From NCBI GenBank assembly GCA_033439295.1, contig JAVTLE010000017.1, positions 124,001-188,000 of the forward strand: 64,000 nt of DNA. The letters run 5' to 3'. The DNA comes from Deuterostichococcus epilithicus (taxonomy: Eukaryota; Chlorophyta; Trebouxiophyceae; Prasiolales; Stichococcaceae). Below are positions 1-11,100 of the stretch, in pieces; position 1 is the first letter of the stretch; each line of letters begins with the position of its first letter. Under the pieces are notes generated by a model, which did not search any database, was not told the DNA's origin, and was given only the letters and a program-made list of their open reading frames with translations. The position numbers were made by a program, and so were the translations under genes.

Positions 1-3000
1 CGCGCACCCTCCGTCCTGCTGCCCGCCGCTGCTGGCTGCGCTGCCGCTGCTGTGCCCACAGTACGCGTNTGCCGGCCAAATGCAGANGGGCCACCCTGCT
101 CAGCAGCCGCCCGAGGCGCTGGCAACGGCGGCAGTAGCGGCCCGCCTGCCGCTGCTGCCGCTGCATCAGGCAGCTGTTGCGGGCCGCCCAAGCTGGGCAG
201 CCGGGCCGACGGCAACCGCTGCGCGGCCGGGGGCGGCGCCGCGGGCAGCTGTCGCGCAAGCGCCGCCGCCTGCACCTCCATCATGTCGCGGCACTGGGCT
301 CGCAGGTCCTCCTGCCGGGCCGCCCGCTCCGCCGCAGAGAGCGCCGCCGGACGTACCCACTGTTGCCGCGGAGGCGACTGCCCGCCCATGGGAATGAGCG
401 CCAGCGACGGCACAAGACGTGGCGGCCCCGCAGAGTTCACGCCCGCTGGCAACACCGCCATAGCCAGGCGCGGAGTCGCTGCTGCAGCAGGAATTCGATG
501 CGGCGGCGCTGCCAGCGGGCTGGCGCTGCACTCTGGCGAACCAGTGGCCTGCAGCATTGGTCGACATTGAGGGTCGGCTGGTGTGCTGGCTCGAGTACAC
601 ACAAGGTCGCCTCGGTGGTCATGTGCACAGCCTCAATCGTAAGCAAGATTTGAAAGGCATGGTGGGGACTGTCAGGGTGCTGGAACTTGCCGAGAAGCTA
701 CTTGCTGAAGCTTTCGAGAAGCACCTGTCGGTGGCTGCCCTTTCCCGGCGGTGACGGGGTCAGCTGCAGCGCCAGCGTCGGCGGTGGCAGCAGCGGCGCT
801 GCCATCGGTTCCCAGTGAGTGCCGCCCGGCGCCGCGTGCTGCTCCTCTGGGCTGCGCTGCAGCATCGGACCTTGCAAGCGCGGCGAAAGGGGCAGCCACG
901 ATGGCGACAAAGCTGCCGCGGCGCCGGCCTCGCCGCCGCGGCCGCCACGGGCGCCGCCGCTTGCTGCCGGCGGCTGGGCCAGACTGCCGCAGTCCGGACC
1001 CGAGCTGCCGCTTGGCTCACCGCTCGTCAGGCCCACTTCCTGCGCCGCCGGCGTTGCCGGCGCGGGTGTGCACGGTGGCGCCGGCGCCGGCATCTCTGCA
1101 GAGGGCTGAGCCACCGCAGTAGATCCCTGGACCAGCGTCGCCGGCTTGCTGGAGGCTGCCACAGCCTCGGGCAGGTATGCTGGGTCAGGGGCTGCCGCTG
1201 AGGGAGGCGCTAGCTCAGCCGCCGTCGGCATCAGTGGCGTTGGCGGCGGCCGCTCAGCTAGTGTGCTCACGGGAATGACAGCAGCGGTTGGCCACAGCAT
1301 TGGCGCCCTCCTTGGCTGGCCCGCGGCCGCTCCCGCAGTGGGCTGTCCCTGCGCCGCCACCGCCGGTCGAGGCACCCCCTCGCCGCCGCTCCGTCGCTGC
1401 TGGCACTGCCACCTCCCCTGCTGTGGCTGCAGCTGCCGCTGCTGTGCCTGCCACCGTTCAGCGCTCGGGCGGCCCCACGGGCTGCCTGCCGCTGCTGGTG
1501 CATTTGATGCTGCGGCTGCTGGCGAGCTGCACCCGGTGGGCGCATCCCCCGGCGGCTGCTCTCCCATCGCCGCCGCAGCCACCGGCTCCTGCTTCGCAGT
1601 AGCATATGCTGCTGCGGCAGCCGCTGCCTGGCTGTCGGGCGCTGATGCAGCCGCTGCAGGAATGGCGCCCACCGCCGCCGCCGCTGACGGCTCCAGCTTG
1701 ACAATGGCAAATGTATTGGTGGCCGCAGTCTGCTGCGGCGCTGCTTGGGACGGCCCCTCTGAGTGAGCTCCATGCTGTGAGAGGCCAGTCGCCACAGCAT
1801 TGCCCCCGACCCCAGCGGCTGCTGCTCGCTTCTGCCGCCATCGCTGTCGCCGCGCCCGCACAGCAGCCCCGATCCCCTGCATACGGGCCATGCTCGATAC
1901 TCAATTTCCATCAGCTGATCGGCGATCTGTGGCGATTGTGATTCGAGACAATTTTGAAACTTCTGCTGGCTCTCAATGGTGGCGATCCGTGGCATGACCA
2001 CCTCTGGTAACGTCTAGTTCATTGAAAGACAGCCTCACAGCCGCCAGCACGGTGCGGTTGGGCCAGACATTGCTCAGAAGCGAGGAGCATGATTGGTGCC
2101 ACTCGGGGTAGCAGCGGCTGAGAACAATTCCCTAAGATGCATGATCGGCAGCGGTTTTTGTGCTTGACTTTTCGTCATGGCATTGCCCTCCCCTACCTGC
2201 ACTGCTGCGGCATGCATCGCCAGCGTTGACTCCGACGCTTGAGATTCTCCGTCTGACTCCAGCGTCGGATCCCAGCTGTCCATGTCCGAGCCTGACTCTG
2301 CCGACGCGTCGCTCGGGTTGTCGAGCCACTCGCGGTAGGTTGGCACCGGCGTCTGCCCCCGGACCACGCGGCTCTGCTGGTACCCCTGCATCATGCTGGT
2401 GGGATCTTAGACCAGAAGACATCGATCCAATGCAACGAGAATCGATGAGTAGTCGGACCGCGCTGCAATCCGGAACCCGTGCACGGTGCCGCATGTGCCT
2501 GCATCAGGCCGACGACTCGGTTTTCGAAGGCTTCTCGTCCTGTGCTATGGTAATCCGCAGCCTTGCAATTGGACACTCGCGAGCTGCTCACCTCCTCTGC
2601 GGCGGCGATGCGCCGAGTCTCCGCTGCGTCCGCCGCCCAAAGCGCAGCGGCCAGCCGCTCCTGCACCTACCGCTGAGCCTTCTGCTGGCACGCGGTTGCC
2701 TCGCGCAGCTGTGCCTGCGACGCAGATTTACAGGCAGAATGTCCAGGCTGTCTCAAGCTGTTGCGCAGAGGTCGCGACACTTCTCCATGTGCTGGCTACC
2801 GCCAACTCGCAGGAGTGTCGCAAGCACATGACCTTTCCGAGACACAGTGCAAGCGGGAAGCTCGTGCCAGGCATAACAGACATCCCTGACCGGTGCTGTC
2901 GTTCTAGAGGTGTACCCGACATGCAGTGCGAGTGCATGGTCCCCCGCATCCACAGCGCCTCGTGTGTCACACCTTCAGCTCTCGCATTGCAGCGGAGCCG

Positions 3001-3723
3001 GTGCCGGGAGCCGCCTTGCTTGCCGCCAGGTGCTCCAGCAGGGCGGCGTGAATCTGATCGTCCAGCCGCGCCTGTTCCTGCAGCTCTTCCACGGAATCCA
3101 GCGCCGTCGTTTCCGCCTCCAGCGCTGCCTTGTGCCTGATCAGACAGGGCGCCAAGATTTAGATGACAGTGGGTAAAAGGTACGAGAGGAGGTCTACAGA
3201 CCTGGCTCCTAGGAGGCTCCACCTGGTGGCAAACCTGCAATGCGTGTGTCCTGACTTGTGGCAGCGAGCCCTCCCGCCGGATAGAGTCGTACTATAGCAA
3301 CATCCTGCTGCAGCATCCTGGCTGCATCGGCGGCCTCATGTTTGCAGCTCCAAATTTGGCAAGCGGCAGCCTTGGCGAGTCACAGCCACAGCTCGATGGT
3401 CCAAGAAGAGACCCAACAGTGCTCGGGAAAATCGGCTCGTACCGATCCTGAGCCTGCTGCAGAGCCGGCCGCAGCAGTCCGGCAGAAGCCGGCGGGGCAC
3501 GCCCGGCGCGGCTTTTGTTCTCCCAGATTTTCAGGCCGCGGTGATAGGAGACCCGCGCCGCTTCGCGTGCCGCATCCCGCCGTGCCTCTGTCGCCCGCAG
3601 CGCCGCCGCCTGGTGCGCCCTGTCGTCCGCAAGAGCAGTCGCTGCCGCAGCCGCAGCCGCAGCCGCTGCCATGGTGGGTGCGGCGGCTTTTGGCACCAGC
3701 TGCGCCACCGCGCGGCTCGCCAT
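1..3723 (-). CDS. Large Ala/Gln/Pro-rich coiled-coil protein, 3' end outside window
   Basis: No family is recognised. Exon-like open blocks on the minus strand are: about 3723-3450 (begins MASRAVAQLV, then an Ala-rich helix with many Arg/Glu); about 3128-2973 (acidic helix ending RELK before a GTGTGA donor); about 2710-2596 (helix around QERLAAALWAADAAE, GTGAGC donor); 2385-2197 (acidic Ser/Asp-rich linker with PVPTYREWLDNPSDAS); about 1900-706 (nearly 400 residues of Ala/Gln/Pro-rich sequence); and about 362 to the window edge (helix with RQEDLRAQCRDMMEVQAAAL). The long exon holds VKLEP and AKQEP, which fit the psi-K-x-E sumoylation pattern; that hints at a nuclear protein but is inference. 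The third helix is preceded in frame by more helix and a TAG, so TAG is either a 3' splice site or a broken codon. Exon joins are only partly resolved. Confidence 0.5.
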
Positions 3724-4265
3724 GGCTGTATCAACGAATGGCTGCCGCAGCTGCTGGCGGAGCGATGTGCACAGGTGCTTCCCAGCACGAATTCCGCCGA
3801 TTCACCTGCTTGTGAATCCTGGCACACCAATACACTGGTGATGGAGCCTGACGCGCGATGGCAGTCTACCTGGGTGCATCGGCGGCGTTCAGGACCCTGA
3901 AAGTCGCAACTTCACGCTTTCGGTCACATGGCAGTGGCTGTGTTGTATTGTCGAAAAGAACATGTCCAGATCAGGTCTCTGGACTGAGGCGACGAGCAGG
4001 GACGCTGAGTCCGCCAAGCGCCACCGACCGTGGAAGATTGACAGTTTGACGCGGTCTGCACCTCAAGAGAGCAAACACTGCCCTTACTGCAAGGATGGAC
4101 GCATCAGGGACATTTCGATTTCGTTTGAATTTCCCGCGAGCTGGATCGTTGAAAATTCGTACGGGAAGATCCGGCCTGGACTCACCTTACTGAGCACGGA
4201 GAGGACATCATGCGATTCGCGCATGACACTGCTTCGACCGCATTGCGACAAGCAGAAACCTCTCG
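3724..4265. promoter_or_regulatory. Shared upstream region of two divergent genes
   Basis: About 540 bases separate the putative start of the minus-strand coiled-coil gene from the start of the FkbM gene. No open block with splice signals or helix-like composition is seen. The region is less GC-rich than the flanking exons. It probably holds both promoters; no TATA box or known motif could be assigned. Confidence 0.4.
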
Positions 4266-7200
4266 ATGCGAACTTGGCGCTGGTGTCTGATTGCAGTCCT
4301 GCTTCCGGGCGCCATCTCAGCCGCTTGCGGTGCAGGTACAAAAGGCAGTATTCCATCGGCCAGTCACGGCTCCATGCGCCGCGGCGCCCCCAGGTCCCTG
4401 CTGCAGCCACCTGATGACGCAGCGCAAATGACACAGCCGGTAGACCCGCTGGCCGGCCTCGACCTCAGCTCGCAGCTGGGCCAGGATAAATTTGTGCTGA
4501 CACAACACCCTGACCCGGGAACCTACCTGGAGATTGGTGCGCACAAGGGCAAGACCCTTTCCAACACCTACATCCTGGACGTCCTGGGCTGGCAAGGTGA
4601 GCTCGCTGCTGCAAACAGAGGACACCTGCGACACTCTGGCGCTTCGCCTGTGGCGCTGCCATGGCGAGGTCTTTGCTGCAGCCTGGCACGTACTGTGTTT
4701 GCGACACAGCCTCGTGTATGAGCTGAACAAACATCACTATGAGGCGCTGATACACCAGCATTCGCCGCCAGGCTTGCGGACACTCGCAAAGCGTGGCTAT
4801 TCAATGAGACTGTACTGGCTGTCATACACAGCCGCCGGTGAATATTTGCGTCGCTGACTGCTCGCCGGAGATCTGCCGGACGCGCTTGCAGTGCTGGAGT
4901 CGCCGTCACATGGCATCTCCACACCGGCACCGACCTGCATGCAGTTGCACCTAGCGGCTTCTAGCAAGAAGTTCCATTTGAGGAATGTTCATGGCGTGGT
5001 GATCTCCTACCACATCCCCTGTTGCTCACTGCAGGCACCTGCGTGGAGCCGTTTCCCCTGGAGTTTGCGGAGAACAACCGCACCTGCAACCTGGTGGAGG
5101 CGGTGGTGTCTGGCGCTAGCGGCCAGGACGTGGTGTTCCTGAAACCCACCGAGCTCAGCCTGGGCGGCATCAACGCCACGCTGTCGGGACGGGACCAGGT
5201 CGAAGGCGCGTACGACAGCGAGTACGTCAGGCTCACCACGGTGGGCCGCCCTCAAGGCCTCTCATGGCTCCGAGCCGCCCAACAGCGTTGCCGTGTGCAC
5301 AACCTCACGTTCACTCGTTCGGATGAGGGGTGAGGAGGGGTGTAGGGGCGGCGGCTGCAGCGGCAGCAGCAGCGGCGGCAGCAGCGGCTGCAGGGTAGCA
5401 GCGGGAGCAGCGGCGGTGAGGGCAGCAGGTGCGGCAGCAAGCGCCGTGGCGGTGGCGGTGGTGAGGGCAGCAGTGGCGGCAGCAAGCGCAGTGGTGGCGA
5501 CGGCACCAGAGGCTACAGCGGCAGCAGCAGTTGTTGTGCGGGGCTGAACCGCGTCTGCTCTGGCGCGCTGGCTGTCCTGCTGTTTGTTTGTGCTCGTTGA
5601 ACCTGGCGCGCACATGAGCAGCCGCAGGCGCATCACGGACTCCAAGGCAGCATTACGCTATGCGCACATTCTGAATGCACAGTGGGAATCCTCCATCATC
5701 CTCCGCCCTCACAGCCCAAATGCAGGTCGGCACCGGGGACCTCCCGGGGCAGCAGCACTTGTGCCTGAGTTTCCGTTCTTTCGTTTTCATCTCTGGCTTT
5801 TGCGTCTCCATGCTGCAGCTACCGCAGTGTGGTGGGCATCGGGGAGCTGCCGGAGCAGCAGTATGTGTTTGAAGGCACTTGATGACAGGACGAATTCGAT
5901 GGATTCGATCACATGAGGTGGGCGTGAGGGCCTGCTGGAGAAGCCGCACGTGTGTTGACCGTGGACCATTGATCTCACGTTCGTCGATACTCGTCTTGGG
6001 GTCTTTTCCATCCTTTCGTGCATCGTCTGATGCTCCAAATCGCAGGTGGGCATCCGGGACCTGCTCGAGCAGCAGGATGTGCCGGCGCATGTCGACTACT
6101 TCAGCCTGGACGCTGAGGGGCAGGCGCGCTCTCAGGGTTTAGAATTTAGGGTCATCATCTCAAGCGGCGACGCTGCGAGGCTCCTGCATCAGAGGACTCG
6201 GGCGAGCCGGCGCTCGCCCCAGGCCGAGCGCCCTGCAGCCCTGTGACCCGGCCCGGCCACAGCGGTGGGGCTTCCCTGTACAAGTCGAACATGTCGCAGC
6301 CGGCCCACGCCTTGTCGTTCTGCAGCTGGTTGGCGCCGGACCGCCGCGGCGGTGAGCGAAGGCGGCTGGCTGCAGTCCGAGTGCTTTGCGCTGCTGCAGC
6401 ACGCTTTCGTCAAGCAGAGGCGCTGGAGCTCCCGCGCCTTTGCCTGCTGACAGTCGAGCACGAGCTGGTGGAGCCGGGTGAACGATCTCACGTCGGCACC
6501 TGTTCAGATGTCAAACTGCTGCAGATCCCCCCATCACAAAGGTCGGCCCCCATACCCTGGTTGGACCACTGTTGCTCACTATCGGCCTGTCACCTGCCCT
6601 TCAGGAGTACACCATCCTGAAGCACTGGCCCTGGTGCTGCCACTCCTTCGGGCTCTTAACGGTCGAGCACAACCTGGTGGAGCCGGAACGGTCGTACATC
6701 CGGGATCTGCTGGAGGCGCATGGCTACGTGTTCCACTCCACCGCCGCCGTCGACGACTGGTGCGCCGCCGCCTCCGGACTCTCCTTCAGAACGGACCTTT
6801 GGCCGAGCCTGGGAGCCGGAAGCGCATGGCGACCGTGAGGACCGCGAGCGCAGTCGATGCTGCTGTGGCTTTCATTCACTGGAGGGAGGAAGCATGCTTT
6901 GAGTCGATTTAAGCGATGCTGGTTGTGCAGCAGCAGGCACGAGGTGCTGGTTACCTGCATCGCACATGCCCCCTGCAGGTACGTGGCTGGGAATGCCACC
7001 ACCGGCTGGGAGCGGGCCGGCGGCGCGGCAGCCGCTCGCTTCAGCAGCAGCTTCAAGGGCGGGCTGGCAGGCGGTCGTTTATGGGGAGTCGCGGCGGTCG
7101 CTGTGGCAACGGTGGTGATCGCAGTGGCGTGGCTGCTGCGCGCACTGCGGGGGTGGCGCGACGGCGGCACCAGTCCACCATCGGCTGGTGGGCAGTATCA

Positions 7201-7279
7201 GAGCCGGACTTCTCACGGGGTCTCAACAACAGCTCAGCCAGCTGCGAAGTGGCTGCCAGAGGTGGCACTGTGCTCATGA
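4266..7279 (+). CDS. FkbM-family methyltransferase, secreted and membrane-anchored
   Basis: Five exons with matching phases give about 356 residues: 4266-4596, 5035-5240, 6046-6123, 6605-6759, 6979-7279 (stop TGA). The start at 4266 gives a hydrophobic signal peptide (MRTWRWCLIAVLLPGAIS). The SAM-binding fold follows: SQLGQDKFVL, GTYLEIGAHKGKTLSNTYIL, CVEPFP, then HVDYFSLDAEG, ILKHWPW, LLTVEHN and DDWYV, all typical of FkbM proteins. The C-terminus has one membrane segment (VAAVAVATVVIAVAWLL) and a short tail, so the catalytic domain should face the secretory lumen. FkbM enzymes methylate hydroxyl groups of sugars and other small molecules; the substrate here is unknown. Exon 3 ends at a CAG|GC donor rather than GT. 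The introns hold decayed copies of exons 3 and 4. Confidence 0.85.
5341..5545. repeat. GGC/GCA-rich simple sequence in FkbM intron 2
   Basis: The stretch is dominated by interrupted GGCAGC, GCGGCA and GTGGCGG units. It stays open in several frames only because of its composition. It lies between exon 2 and exon 3 of the FkbM gene and is best read as low-complexity intron sequence. Confidence 0.6.
5714..5875 (+). repeat. Two decayed copies of the start of FkbM exon 3
   Basis: Exon 3 begins CAG|GTGGGCATCCGGGACCTG at 6043. A copy with the same order (GTCGGCACCGGGGACCTC, then a CAGCAGCA run) starts at about 5714. Another (GTGGGCATCGGGGAGCTG, then GAGCAGCAG) starts at about 5830. The first copy keeps the preceding CAG acceptor. 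Both lose the reading frame soon after the similarity ends, so they are not expected to be used as exons. Confidence 0.7.
6393..6492 (+). repeat. Decayed copy of FkbM exon 4
   Basis: About 97 bases align by eye with exon 4 (from 6605) at the same internal spacing. They include the block encoding LLTVEHNLVEP, which appears here as LLTVEHELVEP. The copy lies about 210 bases upstream of the real exon inside the same intron. The reading is interrupted and no good donor follows. Confidence 0.7.
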
Positions 7280-8182
7280 GATTGCAGTACGGCTGGAGAC
7301 CAACCCTTCCTGGATCGGCTTTGCAGGTGCAGGCTGGCTGGGCAAGGTGTCTCTCTGACGGCGGCTGCCGCAGCCTGCCGCAGCGCTGGCAGCCACAGTG
7401 TAGATGTTTGACTCCGGGTGCGCCTACCTTGCTGCATTCTCCTCCTCATCACTTTGCCATTGGCACGGCTGGTCCATCTCGTCCGTGTCCGGCATCGACA
7501 GCTCTGGCTGCTGTTTTACAGCGAACGGCTCCAGCGAGTGACAGCTGCTCTTTGCCGGGGCTGCAGGGGCCAGGATGTCGCATTCGGCGGCGATTGACAC
7601 CTGCTGCCAAAGATGTGGCAATAAGACGAAGGCACCAGTTTCGTGTGTAGAAGTCGTAAAAACTGCCGTGGTGCGGAGTTGGAAGGTCGCAGCCACGACG
7701 ACACACCTACAGAGAATAGTCAGCATCAACTCTGCATCGTGGTTTCAGTACTGATATTTCATGGTCGAGCCTGCCAGCATCGCAACCGAGCATGTATGTG
7801 TGTGCAAGACGTGTGTGCCAATTGGTGCCGGGTTGTTCGGAACCCTGTTTCTTGGTGTGCGGCGCTGACACTTTCACTGGCTTCAATACCTAGATGGCCT
7901 CCAAACCCAGACGCCACCAAGTGTTCTTACCGCATGAGGAGTGACTTTTGCTGTAAGGCCGACTGTCGCATTTCGGCATGCTGCTCAATGCGCCAGCGTC
8001 ATTGTGCTGCTGTCAGGTCATCACTACAGATAGGCAGCGATTGCTGCTAGCTTTATCCGGAACTATCTTAGCTACGCATGCCAGGGGCGGCACAGCCCTA
8101 ACAGAGTACTGCACTAGTGCCCGCAGTGCTGTGCTAGCAACCGCCCTGTGTGCAGCAGCACGTCCTTGTGTCTTAGAACAAC
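7280..8182. other. Convergent intergenic region
   Basis: This holds the 3' flanks of the FkbM gene (+) and the GT61 gene (-). Open stretches here are short, in shifting frames, and lack splice signals or recognisable motifs. No gene is called. Confidence 0.5.
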
Positions 8183-11100
8183 CTAAAACTTCGTGCTGGT
8201 TTCGGTGAGGTCGTCCTGCACAGCTGCGCCGCCAGGCGCCGCCGGCGCGCCGCTGGCAGCAGTCCTCAGAGCATGGTGGCGCGCCACCTCGTCCATGACG
8301 CTCTTCAGCTCGCGGGTGACCGCGTCAACGTTGAGTTTCCCTGCATCCAGCTGTGCTGCCTGCGGGCAGCCGTCAGCTTGGCGGTCACAGGTCATCCACC
8401 GTCACATCAGAGCAGCCCGCCAGGCGCAGCCGTAATGATGCGTTTTTCGGCAACCCAGACTCAACAGTCGCGATCTGAGAGCCCAGCACTAGACGGTACA
8501 GCAGCCGCCATGGGCAGCCGAGCGCTGGTGGCACAAACACTTATGTAGGTGGGCCTGGGTGGTTCACATTTTACGAATTCTTACAAAAAATTTCAAGAAA
8601 CGATCCCTCGAGGCGGGTGCTCACCACGAGTCGGTACAGCAGCCCGCCGTGCGCCGCCAGGCGCTGGTAGTGGTGGTTGCCCGCGTAGCCGGGCACCTGC
8701 ACCTCCAGCAGCGCGCCGCCGCCCGGGGGTAGCGCGCCCACATGCGTCAGCCCCGCGCCGTGCACGCCCGCCAGCACCGTCGCAGACGCCGCCGCCGCCA
8801 GCTGCTCTCTGCAGGGGCAGTAGGCAGGTGCAGGTGAAAAACAGAGGGACAGCCCGAGGTCCGTGCTGTCATGTCGTCGGCCAAAGGCCTTGTGCGCTCT
8901 CGGCAGGCAGCCACGCCGCACACCCGCCGGCACCAGGGAGCATGGTTCTGCACACTGCTGGCTCTAGCGCTGAGGAGAAACCGAGCATCGGCCGTCACAA
9001 TTCTGAGGTGAGGCCCGATGCACGTGCAACCTGCCACGCGCAGGTACGCAGCCATTCGCAAGTCCGCTGCGGCACAAGCACGGGCGTAGGCTTTTCAGGG
9101 GCGAGCAGAGGAAGGTGCATGCACGTGTCAGGTGATACGAAAGCCGTCGACCAATGAAACAACACCTCAGGGCCACCGTGCTGAGCTCCATGGTGCGCAG
9201 CCGGAACAGCAGCCGCCCGGGACGACAGCTTCCCGCTCCCTGCTGCCCGCCGGCGGCGGCGGCCTGGCGCTTGCCGGTGAGAGGCTCGACGCGAGCCTCC
9301 AGGCTGGCGGCTGCCTCCGCCGACAGGAAAGCCTCGTCGTCACCGACGGCGGTGCCATTGTTGGCGGTGTCTGGCGGCAACGGCTCGGTGCCGTGTTTCT
9401 GCAGCAGCCGCCGCCACCGCCTCCGCTGCCGCCATGCTTCCGGAGTGGCCTGCCGCCGCGACTGCTGCCACCGCTGCTGCTGCCGCTGCCGCCAGCTTGC
9501 TGGCCTGTGCAACTGCACTGTCGACCGCGCAGGCTGCCGCCCGCTGGCGGCGCTGNGCACCCGCGCAAGCGCCCGCGCCAGCAGCCGGCGCCCTCCTGCT
9601 GCGCCGCCCTCATCCGCCAGCCGCAGCACGTTCTGTTTCGACAGGACGCAGCTCCGCGCGTTCCACTCCTGCGGCGCTCGTGGCGTGGTTCAGTGTCAGC
9701 GCTGGTCTGAGAGAGGTAAGCGAGTGTTCCGCCTCATGGAGACCGGCCTTTCCCGGCTGACGTGTCGGGTATGTGGTCAGTGGCATGTGAGCGCACTTCG
9801 CTCACTTCGCTCATGGTGTTCACCCTCGGCCGCTGCTGCCGTGGTATGCGAGCGCACTTCACTCACGACGTTTGCACTTGGTCGCAGCTGCCGTCAAGCA
9901 AGCAATCGTGAGATGTTGCTGGCTGTTAGTTCCGGCTCACTCAAGCTGCACTCGCCTCGTTTGCCACCGGTGACGCCTCCAGTGCAGCATCGTGCTTGCT
10001 TCATTTGCCAAGGTATCCATCGCCCATCGTGACGATCAAGGGACTGATACCCATATGAATGTCCCGAGACCCACGTCCACCGCCGCGTATGTGATCGCTA
10101 TCCATATGAATGAGCGGTGTACTGCTGTTGCTCAGCAACTTGTTTGCTACTCTGCAAGTCAAGTGACTGCTGCGCCCACCTGAACGGCTACCATCAAGCC
10201 CGCCTCCAGTGCCGCGTGGTTGTGCACCACACGCCCCGCCTGCCAGCCCGTCAGCGCCGACGGCCGCAGGTGCTCAAACACCGCCCGGCTGATCCACAGC
10301 ACAGTCGCCTCCTCCACCTGTGTGTCGGCGCGCATTGCCGCATTGAGGTTAGGCACCATCGCGCTGAGGGAAGACATGCGAAATGCAGTGCAGCTGCAGA
10401 TGCTCTGACACACAGCGCGGCAGAATCACAGCGGCGCCGCCTCCTCGACCTGCGCGCCCAAGTCCATTGCGCACTTGGTAGTCCCGGGAGAAAACCATGA
10501 TCGAATGTGTAGAGCAGTGCAGCCACATGTGCCGGGAACGTGGCTTGGCTGGTCCAAGGCACGGCTGTTCCCCCCACTTGGATTATGTGAACAAACAAAT
10601 TTGCATCAGGCAGACTGGGCAGCAGTCTTCCTCTTGTGGCAATGCGTCGTCTTCACTGCTGGCTCTATTCAGGGGCGCCCATATCAGTCGCTGTCACGGT
10701 GCTGGTGCACTGCGAAGTCCGAACATCACCTGCTGACATTCAAAGAGTCGTGAGCGCACAGAAGCTTGGGAGAACTACTGCTGAGGCAGGGCCCGGCGAT
10801 AGCCCGGGCAATAAGTGGCGGCTCACCTCCCCATTATCCATGACAGCACCGCCAGAGGTGATGCCGGCGGCGTCCAGAGCCAGCACGTTATCGACTCCTG
10901 GCGGCGGCTGCGGCGGTCCGAACGCAGCGCGCAGCCACAGAGTCAGGGCCTGCACGGATACGTCAGCGGTTTTGGGAGCCGGGATCGACGAGCGTACATC
11001 ATGCAGATGTGTTTATGAAAGGACACCGGCAATGCAGTCTGCAGCTGCTTCGAGGTCAGTGGTTTGACCATGCAGCAGGTCAGCCCGTATGGGTCAGCAT

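Noticed and set aside
5700-5880. Extra real exons of the FkbM gene
   Set aside because: The copies of exon 3 lose frame, have no usable donor and would duplicate the same helix; decayed copies explain them better.
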